DNA from: CAYJPV01 sp964547975
GTDB taxonomy: Bacteria; Acidobacteriota; Vicinamibacteria; Vicinamibacterales; JAKQTR01
DNA length: 51,861 nt
Direction: 5' to 3'
Assembly (NCBI GenBank): GCA_964547975.1
Contig: CAZJRM010000005.1
Span: 1-51,861 of the forward strand
This document shows positions 35,094 through 42,610 of this stretch, one piece after another; positions within the stretch are counted from its first letter, which is position 1; every line of letters starts with the position of its first letter. Position numbers and translations under genes: made by a program. Below the pieces are notes generated by a model, which worked only from the letters and a program-made list of their open reading frames with translations, was not told the origin of the DNA and did no database searches.

Positions 35094-36527
35094 TCAGTCG
35101 GCATCGAGCGGCTCGGTGTCGTCGAGCATCCAGACTTTACGCAGATGGTGGTGTTCGAGCAGGCGGTAGAGCTTCCGCCGGCTGATGCCGAGCTGTGCGG
35201 CGGCGGCCTTCTTGTTGCCGCTCGTGCGCTCGAGCACGCTGAGGATGTGGGCCTTCTGACACTCGTCGAGGGAGTCCCCCCCGGAGCGGACCCGGGTTTC
35301 AGGGGGCACCGACCCGCCGCCCACGGCCCGAGGCGGTCGCGCCGCGCCGGCCTGTGAGAGCCCGATCAGGTCCTTCGAGGTGATCAGGTCGGTATCCGCG
35401 AGCACGCAGGCGCGTTCGATCACGTTGCGCAGTTCGCGCACGTTGCCTTCCCAGTACGCGCCGACGAGGACCCGCTCGGCTTCCGCCGTGACGCCGGTGA
35501 TCGGCTTGCCGAGCCGCGCCGACACCGCGCGGACGAACGTGGCGACCAGGTAGGGAATGTCTTCCCGGCGATCGCGCAGCGGCGGGAGCGAGAGCTCGAT
35601 GATATTGAGACGATACAGCAGGTCCGTGCGGAAACGTCCCGCGGCCACCTCGGCCCGCAGGTCCCGGTTCGTCGCCGCGATCACGTTCACATCCACGCGT
35701 TTCCGTTCCACGCTGCCGACGCGCTGAACCTCTCCCGTTTCGAGGACGCGCAGGAGCTTGGCCTGCAGCCCCATCGGCAGTTCGCCGACTTCGTCGAGGA
35801 ACAGCGTGCCCTGGTTGGCCAGTTGGAAGACGCCCACCTTGTGGTCGGTCGCGCCGGTGAACGCTCCGCGGACGTGACCGAACCATTCGCTTTCCGACAG
35901 TGTCTCGACGACGGCAGAGCAATTCAGCGTGATGAAGGGGCCTTCCCTGCGCGGACCGAGCGCCTGGAACGCCCGCGCGGCCAGTTCCTTGCCCGTGCCG
36001 GTTTCGCCGGAGATGAGCACGTTGCGGACGTGCGGGGCGAGGCGGCGGATCAGACTGAACGTGTCGAGCATCGCCGCGCTGCGGCCGACCATTCCGCAGA
36101 ACTCGAGCCGCATCGCGAGGTCGTTGTCGAGTTCGAGGACACTGCGACGTTGGGCGGCCTCTTCGCGCACACGGCCCAGCAGCTCACGCAGGCGGCCGAA
36201 GTCGATCGGCTTGTTCAGGTAGTCGACCGCCCCCAGCTTGATGGCGGCGACCGCCTCGTCGATCGTGGCGGCGCCACTCATGAGGGCGGTCGCGCACGCC
36301 GGCAACTCGTCGCGCAGCGCGCGCAGGAGGCCCAGACCGTCCATGCCGGGCATCCGCAGGTCGGTCAGGGCGAACACCGGGCGATGGGGGAAGGCCCGCA
36401 GCGCGGCTTCTCCGTCCTCGCACACGATGACGTCGAACCCTTCTCCCGACGCGAGTCGTCCGACCGCATCGCGGATGAAGGGGTCGTCGTCCACGAGCAG
36501 CATGACTGGACGGCGTACGGTCATCAT
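35094..36527 (-). CDS. NtrC/AtoC-type sigma54-dependent response regulator
   Basis: 477 residues from the first of two ATGs (36527), with GGAG 7 nt upstream. Receiver ~7-120 with DDD pocket and D56 in LTDLRMPGMDG; AAA+ domain ~145-375 with Walker A GETGTGKE, the sigma54-contact loop GAFTGA, Walker B LFLDEVGELP and FRTDLLYRLNI; Fis-type helix-turn-helix at the end (NKKAAAAQLGISRRKLYRLL). It activates RpoN-dependent promoters when phosphorylated. The convergent hybrid kinase is the obvious candidate donor. Target promoters were not found in this window. Confidence 0.95.
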   Translation of the reverse strand: MMTVRRPVMLLVDDDPFIRDAVGRLASGEGFDVIVCEDGEAALRAFPHRPVFALTDLRMPGMDGLGLLRALRDELPACATALMSGAATIDEAVAAIKLGAVDYLNKPIDFGRLRELLGRVREEAAQRRSVLELDNDLAMRLEFCGMVGRSAAMLDTFSLIRRLAPHVRNVLISGETGTGKELAARAFQALGPRREGPFITLNCSAVVETLSESEWFGHVRGAFTGATDHKVGVFQLANQGTLFLDEVGELPMGLQAKLLRVLETGEVQRVGSVERKRVDVNVIAATNRDLRAEVAAGRFRTDLLYRLNIIELSLPPLRDRREDIPYLVATFVRAVSARLGKPITGVTAEAERVLVGAYWEGNVRELRNVIERACVLADTDLITSKDLIGLSQAGAARPPRAVGGGSVPPETRVRSGGDSLDECQKAHILSVLERTSGNKKAAAAQLGISRRKLYRLLEHHHLRKVWMLDDTEPLDAD

Positions 36528-36670
36528 GCGCGGGCTCCAGCAATGGTGACGCGCCACGGGAGGCCGAGGCCGACGGCTGCCCGCGCGAGTTCTTCGCGAA
36601 TGTGTGCCCGTGAACAGTCTACGCCAATGCAGGCCCTTTGTGGTCGGCGCCGAACCTCCGGGGCTGCGCG

Positions 36671-37969
36671 TCAGTGCGCGCCCTTGCGCAGCGGCGTCTC
36701 GTTCCAGAGGCGCGTCATCAACAGCGCTCCGATGACCGAGAACGGAATAATCATGTAGGTCCAGGCGCCCCACCCGTACGTGTCGAGCACGCCACCGAGC
36801 GCGAAACCCGTCAGGCCGGACGCGATGTACTGGACCCCGTCGCAGATTCCCGTGACGGTCGCGACCGCCTTCGTTCCGCCGAAGTCCATCGCGGAGGTGG
36901 CCGACAACATGCCGTGCACGCCGAACACCCACATCACCGTAAACGGGATCAGGAACGCCGCCACCGTCGGCGAGGTGGTCGCGCCCAGCAGGAGCAACGC
37001 GACGATCTGGCCAATGTAGAAGATGAAGGCCACCGGCGGCCGACGGGATCCGAACAGGTGATCCGACAGGTACCCGCAGAGCAGGCCCCCCAGGATGCCA
37101 CCGACCGTGATGCCCGTCGACGCGATCGAATACAACGTCGACCCGTGTTCGATGTGGTGCACTTCCTTGAGGAACGGGACGTACCAGAACATCACGCCCT
37201 GGCGCACGAAGCCCGTGCAGAACTCCGCCGCGATGACCGTGAGGATGACCGGGTTCGTGAACACCCGCTTCATCAGGTAGCCGAAGTCGACCGGCGTGTC
37301 CTTGTCCGCGTCCTTCGACGTGGCATCACCGGTGTCGAAGTCCTTGAAGCCGGCGTCCGACGGTTTGTCCTTCACCAGCACGTAGTCGACGCCGAACATG
37401 ATGACCAGCAGGATCGACGGCACGATGAAGACCCAGTACCAGTCCATGTAGGACAGGATCCAGCCGCCGACCGTCAGTGCCAGGAAGTACCCGGACGAGA
37501 TCATGATGCCGAAGATCCCGCCGAACACTCCGCGCTCCTTCACGTGGAACCACGGTGCGTTCACTTTCACCACGGACAGCGCGCCGAACGACTGGAAGTA
37601 ACAATTCACCGCGTACAGCAGCGACATCCCGACGATGAGCTTCGTCTGCCAGCCGTTGAGGAACAGGAGGCCGATGATCAGGTTCAACGCCGCGGCGCCG
37701 GCGGCGCCAATCAGGATGGCTTTCTTGCCGCCGATCCGATCCGCGAGCGGCCCGTTGAACGCCACCGCCAGTGCGTACGTCCAGAATCCGGCGGTGCCGA
37801 TCATGCCCCAGTCCGCCTTCGTGAGGTCGAACTTCTCGATCATCGTCGACGAGGCCGCGTTCAGGTTGTAGCGCCCCATGTAGTACGTCGCGTACGTGAG
37901 CCCCAGCGGGAACCAGTTCGCGAAGCGCCGGCGGCGGTACTCGACGGAGTGATTCATCGGGTTGGACAT
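36671..37969 (-). CDS. MFS transporter of the organophosphate:phosphate antiporter (OPA) type
   Basis: 432 residues, 12 hydrophobic segments. RRRRFANWFPLGLTYATYYM then GRYNLNAA matches the signature start of the GlpT/UhpT family, and GPLADRIGGKKAILIGA is the MFS loop 2-3 motif. A hydrophilic central loop (KPSDAGFKDFDTGDATSKDA) joins the halves. OPA members exchange phosphate esters such as glycerol-3-phosphate or hexose phosphates for phosphate across the inner membrane; the actual substrate is unknown. Its start lies 3 nt after the stop of the second P-loop gene, with its GAGG site inside that gene, so the three genes form one unit. Confidence 0.9.
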   Translation of the reverse strand: MSNPMNHSVEYRRRRFANWFPLGLTYATYYMGRYNLNAASSTMIEKFDLTKADWGMIGTAGFWTYALAVAFNGPLADRIGGKKAILIGAAGAAALNLIIGLLFLNGWQTKLIVGMSLLYAVNCYFQSFGALSVVKVNAPWFHVKERGVFGGIFGIMISSGYFLALTVGGWILSYMDWYWVFIVPSILLVIMFGVDYVLVKDKPSDAGFKDFDTGDATSKDADKDTPVDFGYLMKRVFTNPVILTVIAAEFCTGFVRQGVMFWYVPFLKEVHHIEHGSTLYSIASTGITVGGILGGLLCGYLSDHLFGSRRPPVAFIFYIGQIVALLLLGATTSPTVAAFLIPFTVMWVFGVHGMLSATSAMDFGGTKAVATVTGICDGVQYIASGLTGFALGGVLDTYGWGAWTYMIIPFSVIGALLMTRLWNETPLRKGAH

Positions 37970-37972
37970 GGA

Positions 37973-38713
37973 TTACCTCGAGCGGACGAGTGCGCGCAGG
38001 CGGCCGAGCGCGGCGGCATACCGCGGGCCGAGCACGCCGGGGTCGGTCGACTCCGGTTCGTTGAGCATGGAGACGAAGGGAACCTGGACACCGCGCAGGG
38101 CCAGGTGGCCCTCGGTCGCCCCGCCGGTGATCCGGGCCCAGTCGTTGTCGCGGAAGAAGCCGTACATATCGCGATCCGGCACCTTGTGGAACAGGATCGA
38201 CTCTTCCTGCCCCTTGCGGTACCGGGCGTTGTTCCGGCGGTACGATTCTTCGAACGACACGTTGATGTACAGGATCGCCGCCCGTTCGAGGATGGCCGTA
38301 TCGAAGCGATCCAGGCTCTCGAGGAACCCGTCGCCGATCCCCCTGGCGAACTCGATGAGCAGCGTGCCGCCGTCGTAGAACTCCGGGCGGGCGAGATACC
38401 GCGACCGGATGACGTCGTTGAAGCGGTCGACCAGCGAACCCCGGAACCCGGCCTTCGTGATGTTGTAGCCTTCCGGCGTCCGTTCAGACACCTCGCGCGC
38501 CACGCCCCGCGCCTCCCGATCGTCGTCGGCGAGGCAGGCGTCCCAGAGCCAGGGAAAGTCATCGACCTCGTCGAAGCGGCCGATGCCGTACGTGCGGGCG
38601 CGATCGTCGTCTTCCGCCTTCTTCATGAAGTCGATGAACTCGCTCTTGCCGCCGGCCGGACGCCCCAGAACGAAGAGATGATCGAACGTGACGATCCGCG
38701 CCGTCTCCGTCAC
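37973..38713 (-). CDS. P-loop NTPase/kinase-like protein, paralogue B
   Basis: 246 residues from GTG at 38713, which has GGAG 6 nt upstream and overlaps the stop of paralogue A (GTGA). Walker A: FVLGRPAGGKSEFIDF. Other conserved blocks shared with A are FDEVDDFPWLWD, GGTLLIEFARG (possible Walker B with Glu), VSFEESYRRNNARYRKG (Arg-rich, lid-like), ITGG, LRGVQVPFVSMLNEPESTDP. The size and Arg-rich block resemble small-molecule kinases (nucleotide or gluconate kinase-like), but I recognise no named family. Followed after 3 nt by the OPA-type transporter. Confidence 0.7.
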   Translation of the reverse strand: MTETARIVTFDHLFVLGRPAGGKSEFIDFMKKAEDDDRARTYGIGRFDEVDDFPWLWDACLADDDREARGVAREVSERTPEGYNITKAGFRGSLVDRFNDVIRSRYLARPEFYDGGTLLIEFARGIGDGFLESLDRFDTAILERAAILYINVSFEESYRRNNARYRKGQEESILFHKVPDRDMYGFFRDNDWARITGGATEGHLALRGVQVPFVSMLNEPESTDPGVLGPRYAAALGRLRALVRSR

Positions 38714-39444
38714 CGGCCGCTCCGCAGCGTCCACAACCGGTCGAGCGCCGCCGAATACCGATCGGCCAGGACTACCGGGTCCGTGGACTCGGGTTCGTTG
38801 TTCATCGTGACGAACGGCACCTGCACGCCCCGCACGTCGACCCAGCCAGACGGCGCGCCGCCGGTCACCTCCTGCCAGTCGTTCACGTCGTAGAAGTAAT
38901 CGTAGGTCTCGCGCGGCACCATGTGCGCCAGGATCGAGTGACGCAGCTTCTCCTGGTAGCGGGCGACGTTCCGCCGCCACGACTCCTCACGGGAGACGTG
39001 GATGTAGAAGATGGCCGCGCCATCGAGAATCGCGGGATCGAGGATGTCGAGCGCGTGCCGGAAGCCGTGCTGACCACCGCGCGAGAACTCGATGAGCAGT
39101 GTCGAGTCGGTATAGAACGACGGGTGGTTCAAGTACTGACCGGTGATGACCTCGTTGAACTTGTGCATGCACCAGTCGAAGAGCTTCGCGCCCTTGGGCG
39201 CCATGCCGGGGTTGCCTGGCATGTATTCCTGCGTGTACAGGCGCTCGTAGCCGGCTTTCTCCCAGAGCACGTCTTCCTGGAACTTCTCCCAGAGCCACGG
39301 GAAATCATCGACCTCTTCGAACTGGCCGATGTGCAGCCGCGTTTTCCGGAGGTCGTCGGCGGAGTGTTTCAGAAAGTCGATGAACTCGGACTTGCCGCAC
39401 GCCGGCCGACCGAGAACGAACAGGTGCTTGAAGATGTCACTCAT
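38710..39444 (-). CDS. P-loop NTPase/kinase-like protein, paralogue A
   Basis: 244 residues from ATG at 39444 with GGAGG 4 nt upstream. Walker A: FVLGRPACGKSEFIDFLK. Shared blocks with paralogue B are FEEVDDFPWLWE, STLLIEFSRGG, VSREESWRRNVARYQEK, VTGGAP, VRGVQVPFVTMNNEPESTDP; by eye the two are close to half identical along their length, so they arose by tandem duplication. The middle (residues ~60-100) differs most and may set substrate choice. No signal peptide, so cytoplasmic. First gene of the three-gene unit. Function unknown; a kinase acting on the cargo of the OPA-type transporter is a reasonable guess only. Confidence 0.7.
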   Translation of the reverse strand: MSDIFKHLFVLGRPACGKSEFIDFLKHSADDLRKTRLHIGQFEEVDDFPWLWEKFQEDVLWEKAGYERLYTQEYMPGNPGMAPKGAKLFDWCMHKFNEVITGQYLNHPSFYTDSTLLIEFSRGGQHGFRHALDILDPAILDGAAIFYIHVSREESWRRNVARYQEKLRHSILAHMVPRETYDYFYDVNDWQEVTGGAPSGWVDVRGVQVPFVTMNNEPESTDPVVLADRYSAALDRLWTLRSGR

Positions 39445-39561
39445 GATGCCTCCGATAGACCGGGACGCCGCGAGGGGGCCGCGTCCGGGAGACGTTACCA
39501 CACCCGGTGCACGCACCGAAGGGCACCAGGTGACCCCTCCCGGTCCGGGCTCGACACGCCG

Positions 39562-39649
39562 GCAAACGCGACCTTGCCGGGAGTTCGTCATGGCGAAGGC
39601 TTGGGGACCCCCATCCCCAAGCGTGTCACCCCCTCACGGTCGCGTTTGC
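39562..39649. repeat. 88-nt nested inverted-repeat element
   Basis: Outer arms GCAAACGCGACC (39562-39573) and GGTCGCGTTTGC (39638-39649) are perfect 12-bp complements. Inside them GCTTGGGGA (39599-39607) and TCCCCAAGC (39614-39622) make a 9-bp hairpin with a 6-nt loop. It lies in the 277-nt gap between the GNAT gene and the P-loop operon, both read leftward. It could be a small mobile-type repeat or a terminator; no T-run is present. Nothing else recognisable is in this gap. Confidence 0.5.
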
Positions 39650-39721
39650 AGACTGACGCCGATCGGCATGCTCGCACGGCCAGCTCGGGGCCAACTGGTG
39701 CCCTCCGGCGCCCTCACCGGT

Positions 39722-40207
39722 TCACGTCTCCCGCGTCATCTCGATCATTGTCTCGCGGAAGCCGAGGCGCGCGAAGAGGCGCCGGGCGATCGCGTTGGGC
39801 GCGGCGGTCCAGAGGATGACCCTGGGCATGCCGCGGTCGGCGAGCCAGCGCGCGGCGGCTTCGGTGAGCGCCGTCGCGACGCCCCGTCCACGGGCGGACT
39901 CGAGTACGTAGACGTCGTGGATGAACCCGGCTTCGTCTCGCAGTTCCTTCCACGACAACGGTTCGATGCCCGCGTACACGTAGCCGACGATCTCGCCGTC
40001 CAGGTCGGCGACGGCCACGAACGTATCGTCACGGCGCAGTTGCGACCCCAGGAACGCCGCGTAGCCCGCCTCCGAGTCGCCTTGCGGGGCGAGGAACCGC
40101 TGCCGGTCGAACTCGTAGTGGTCGCCCAGCAGCGCCGCGCCCATCCGGCCGACGGCTGGCAGATCGCGGGGTGTGGCCGGGCGCACGCGGACGGTCGGCT
40201 CGCTCAT
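39722..40207 (-). CDS. GNAT-family N-acetyltransferase
   Basis: 161 residues from the ATG at 40207. The GNAT fold is shown by VRPATPRDLPAVGRM, FVAVADLDGEIVGYVYAGIE, the acetyl-CoA loop VYVLESARGRGVATALTEAA and the end AIARRLFARLGFRETMIEM. Substrate unknown. TATGCT lies 7 nt before this ATG (minus strand, 40215-40220) and no ribosome site is seen, which favours 40207 over the ATG at 40219 and suggests a leaderless message. Confidence 0.9.
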   Translation of the reverse strand: MSEPTVRVRPATPRDLPAVGRMGAALLGDHYEFDRQRFLAPQGDSEAGYAAFLGSQLRRDDTFVAVADLDGEIVGYVYAGIEPLSWKELRDEAGFIHDVYVLESARGRGVATALTEAAARWLADRGMPRVILWTAAPNAIARRLFARLGFRETMIEMTRET

Positions 40208-40214
40208 GCGTTCG

Positions 40215-40220
40215 AGCATA
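40215..40220 (-). promoter_or_regulatory. -10 hexamer for leaderless GNAT mRNA
   Basis: Minus-strand TATGCT, 7 nt before the ATG at 40207; it contains the alternative start at 40219, which it therefore argues against. Confidence 0.35.
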
Positions 40221-40300
40221 CTGCAGTCCGGTGGTCGCCGAACCAGCCCCGAGCACGGTACAATGGGCGGTCACGTCAACGGCCTGAATCCGGAGCCCGC

Positions 40301-40951
40301 ATGGAATACGTCCGCTGGTTCATCGACTTCTTCCTGCACCTCGACAAACACCTCGCCGAGGTCATTGCGAGCTACGGCGTCTACACCTACGCCCTGCTGT
40401 TCGTGATCATCTTCCTGGAGACGGGACTCGTGGTGACCCCGATCCTGCCTGGCGACTCGCTGCTGTTCGCGGCAGGGACGTTCGCGGCCCTGGGCAGCCT
40501 GAACGTGGGCGTGGTCTTCGTCCTGCTGACCGTGGCGGCGATCCTGGGCGACACCGTGAACTACGCGATCGGCAAGTACCTCGGCCCCAAGGTGTTCCAC
40601 TTCCCGAAATCGCGGTTCTTCAATCCCGAACACCTCAGGAAGACGCACGCGTTCTACGAGAAGTACGGCGGCAAGACCATCATCATCGCCCGCTTCGTCC
40701 CCATCGTGCGGACCTTCGCACCGTTCGTGGCGGGCATCGGCGCGATGACCTACCCGAAGTTCCTGGCCTACAACGTGATCGGCGGCGTCGCGTGGGTCGC
40801 CATTTGCGTCTTCGCGGGGTACTTCTTCGGCAACCTGCCCTTCGTGAAGAAGAATTTCAGCCTGGTGATCCTCGCCATCATCGTGATTTCCGTGCTGCCT
40901 GCCGTGTTCGAGTACCTCAGGCACCGCCGGGAGACGCGGCGCCAGGCCTAG
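40301..40951 (+). CDS. DedA-family inner-membrane protein
   Basis: 216 residues from the ATG at 40301 (GGAG 5 nt upstream). DedA hallmarks: FLETGLVVTPILPGDSLLFA, GDTVNYAIGKYLG, then YGGKTIIIARFVPIVRTFAP followed by FVAGIGAM, with four to five hydrophobic segments. DedA proteins are linked to proton-motive-force maintenance and to lipid-carrier (undecaprenyl phosphate) recycling. TACAAT at 40259-40264 may be its -10. Its TAG stop shares the CTAG palindrome with the stop of the convergent outer-membrane protein gene. Confidence 0.94.
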   Translation: MEYVRWFIDFFLHLDKHLAEVIASYGVYTYALLFVIIFLETGLVVTPILPGDSLLFAAGTFAALGSLNVGVVFVLLTVAAILGDTVNYAIGKYLGPKVFHFPKSRFFNPEHLRKTHAFYEKYGGKTIIIARFVPIVRTFAPFVAGIGAMTYPKFLAYNVIGGVAWVAICVFAGYFFGNLPFVKKNFSLVILAIIVISVLPAVFEYLRHRRETRRQA

Positions 40952-42564
40952 AAGTCTCCGCGGTATCCCACGACGAGTTGCGGGCGCCGGCGGCGTCCGG
41001 GCTCGGCCACGAGCGGCCAGGCCACGTCGGCAGCGACGATGGCCGACCCCGCGGCACGAAGCGAGGCGATGCGCAGGCCGATGCCGATGTCGGCCGCCGC
41101 GGCGGTGCGGCCCCCGCCCGGTCGCCTGCCGACTGTCCCGGCTTCCGCGAAGATCGCGACGCCAGGGCGGAACAGGCCGAGCGGCGTCCACGCGGCGAAA
41201 CGCCGCTCTTCGAGGATGGCCAGCGCCCGCATGGCGCCCGCGAACGCGTTCTGCCGGTATGCGCGCAGCCCCGCGGTGCCGCCCAGGTAGACGCGCTGGC
41301 CTGCTTCCGGCCGGTTCAGCCCTTCCAGTTCGAGCGTGAGCCTCCGGACCGTCGATTCAGAAGGCTGCCACCACACGCCCGCGAACGCGGAGGCGGCGTG
41401 TCTGGCCGGTTCTCCGCCGGAGAACCACAGACCGGCCTGGCTTCTCGCGAGGATGAGCCAGCGGTCTGACGGACTCCATCCCCGGGCGATCCGCACGCCC
41501 GCGAAGGCACGCGGGTCGGTGCCCGGAAACGTCGACCCCGGCGAAACGAACAGCTCCGTGTCGAGCGAGAACCCGAGATTGACGTCCACGTCCCGCTCCG
41601 GCGCCCCGAGGCCCCGGCGTTTCACGAATCGTTCGCGGTACACCTGGGCGGCCACCGCAGGACCCATGAAACGACGGGACGGCGGCAGCGCCGTCGCCGC
41701 GGCGAGACTCAGCTCGGCGTATTCCCGCCACAGGGCCTTGTAGCCCGCCGTGACGCGCCAGGCCGTTCGCCCCGGTTCACCCGCGGCGCGCCACGTGACG
41801 GCCGCAATCGCGTCGACGGCGTACCGGCCGTACTCGGCGTCCACCGTCCCGCGGTCGTACACGCGGGCGTGGTCGCGCGACTCGACGAACGAGACGGTGT
41901 AGTTCCACGGGTCGTCGACCGTCACGAAAGGCTTCGCCAGCGTCAGGCCCGTGCCGCTGCCGTCGGAGCGGCGGTCGATGAACGCATCGACGCGGTGACG
42001 GCTTCCGAACGCACGCGTCGTGCCCACGGCCACCGCGGTCACGTCCCGCTCGAAGGAATGGTCGCGGCGGAGGTTGAGGGCGATGCCAGTACCTGCCGTG
42101 TTCGTGTCGATGGCCTTGGCGGTCCAGGACGTGAACCCGCCTTCGCGACTGAGATTCATGCCCACTTTCAGGGTCCAGGCGTCACGGACCCGCACGCGGA
42201 CGTGCACCTCGGACATCCCGGCCGGCACGGCGCTCACCGCGACCTCCTGGAAGAGGCCGAGCGCCCTGAGGTGGCGTTCGGATTGCGCGAGCACCGCCGG
42301 ATCGCACGCGTCGCCGATGGCGAACAGCAGTTCGCGCCGGACGACGGCGTCTCTCGTGAGGTGGTGGAGCGCGTTGGCCGTCGTGGCGACGGCCCGGCCG
42401 ATCCCGGTGGCGGTTCCGGCGTCGAATACATCGCGACGGTCGATCGTGATTCGCGAGATGGGAACCGGACCGGTCGGACAGGACTGTGCCGAAGCGGGCC
42501 CGGTGAGGAGCCCGGCAGCGCCGGCGGTCAGCGCCACACAGGCGGCCCACCGGAGAAGTGTCAC
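40948..42564 (-). CDS. Outer-membrane beta-barrel protein with POTRA-like domain (BamA/TamA superfamily)
   Basis: 538 residues from a GTG at 42564. Signal peptide VTLLRWAACVALTAGAAGLL, cleavage near ASAQ. Residues ~35-150 contain a POTRA-like alpha/beta unit (VVRRELLFAIGDACDPAVLA, LRALGLFQEVAVSAVPAG, VHVRVRVRDAW). The rest alternates polar and hydrophobic residues as a 16-strand-type barrel, with VYLGGTAGLRAYRQNAFAG near the end, similar to the surface-antigen (D15) family LRGY-type loop. Probably outer-membrane assembly or secretion; role unassigned. TATAAT lies 6 nt before the GTG with no ribosome site, so the mRNA is probably leaderless. Confidence 0.82.
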   Translation of the reverse strand: MTLLRWAACVALTAGAAGLLTGPASAQSCPTGPVPISRITIDRRDVFDAGTATGIGRAVATTANALHHLTRDAVVRRELLFAIGDACDPAVLAQSERHLRALGLFQEVAVSAVPAGMSEVHVRVRVRDAWTLKVGMNLSREGGFTSWTAKAIDTNTAGTGIALNLRRDHSFERDVTAVAVGTTRAFGSRHRVDAFIDRRSDGSGTGLTLAKPFVTVDDPWNYTVSFVESRDHARVYDRGTVDAEYGRYAVDAIAAVTWRAAGEPGRTAWRVTAGYKALWREYAELSLAAATALPPSRRFMGPAVAAQVYRERFVKRRGLGAPERDVDVNLGFSLDTELFVSPGSTFPGTDPRAFAGVRIARGWSPSDRWLILARSQAGLWFSGGEPARHAASAFAGVWWQPSESTVRRLTLELEGLNRPEAGQRVYLGGTAGLRAYRQNAFAGAMRALAILEERRFAAWTPLGLFRPGVAIFAEAGTVGRRPGGGRTAAAADIGIGLRIASLRAAGSAIVAADVAWPLVAEPGRRRRPQLVVGYRGDF

Positions 42565-42570
42565 GGGCCG

Positions 42571-42600
42571 ATTATAGACGCCGGGCGGCCTTGTTATACT
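42571..42600. promoter_or_regulatory. Back-to-back -10 elements between outer-membrane protein and kinase genes
   Basis: The 46-nt gap between the divergent genes holds a minus-strand TATAAT (42571-42576, 6 nt before GTG 42564) and a plus-strand TATACT (42595-42600, 10 nt before ATG 42611). Neither gene has a clear ribosome site. Both messages would start on or within a few nt of the start codon. Confidence 0.5.
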
Positions 42601-42610
42601 CTCGGGAACC

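Noticed and set aside
36638..38893. Plus-strand open frame of 751 codons
   Set aside because: Antisense to the OPA-type transporter and P-loop gene; Arg/His/Asp-rich shadow.
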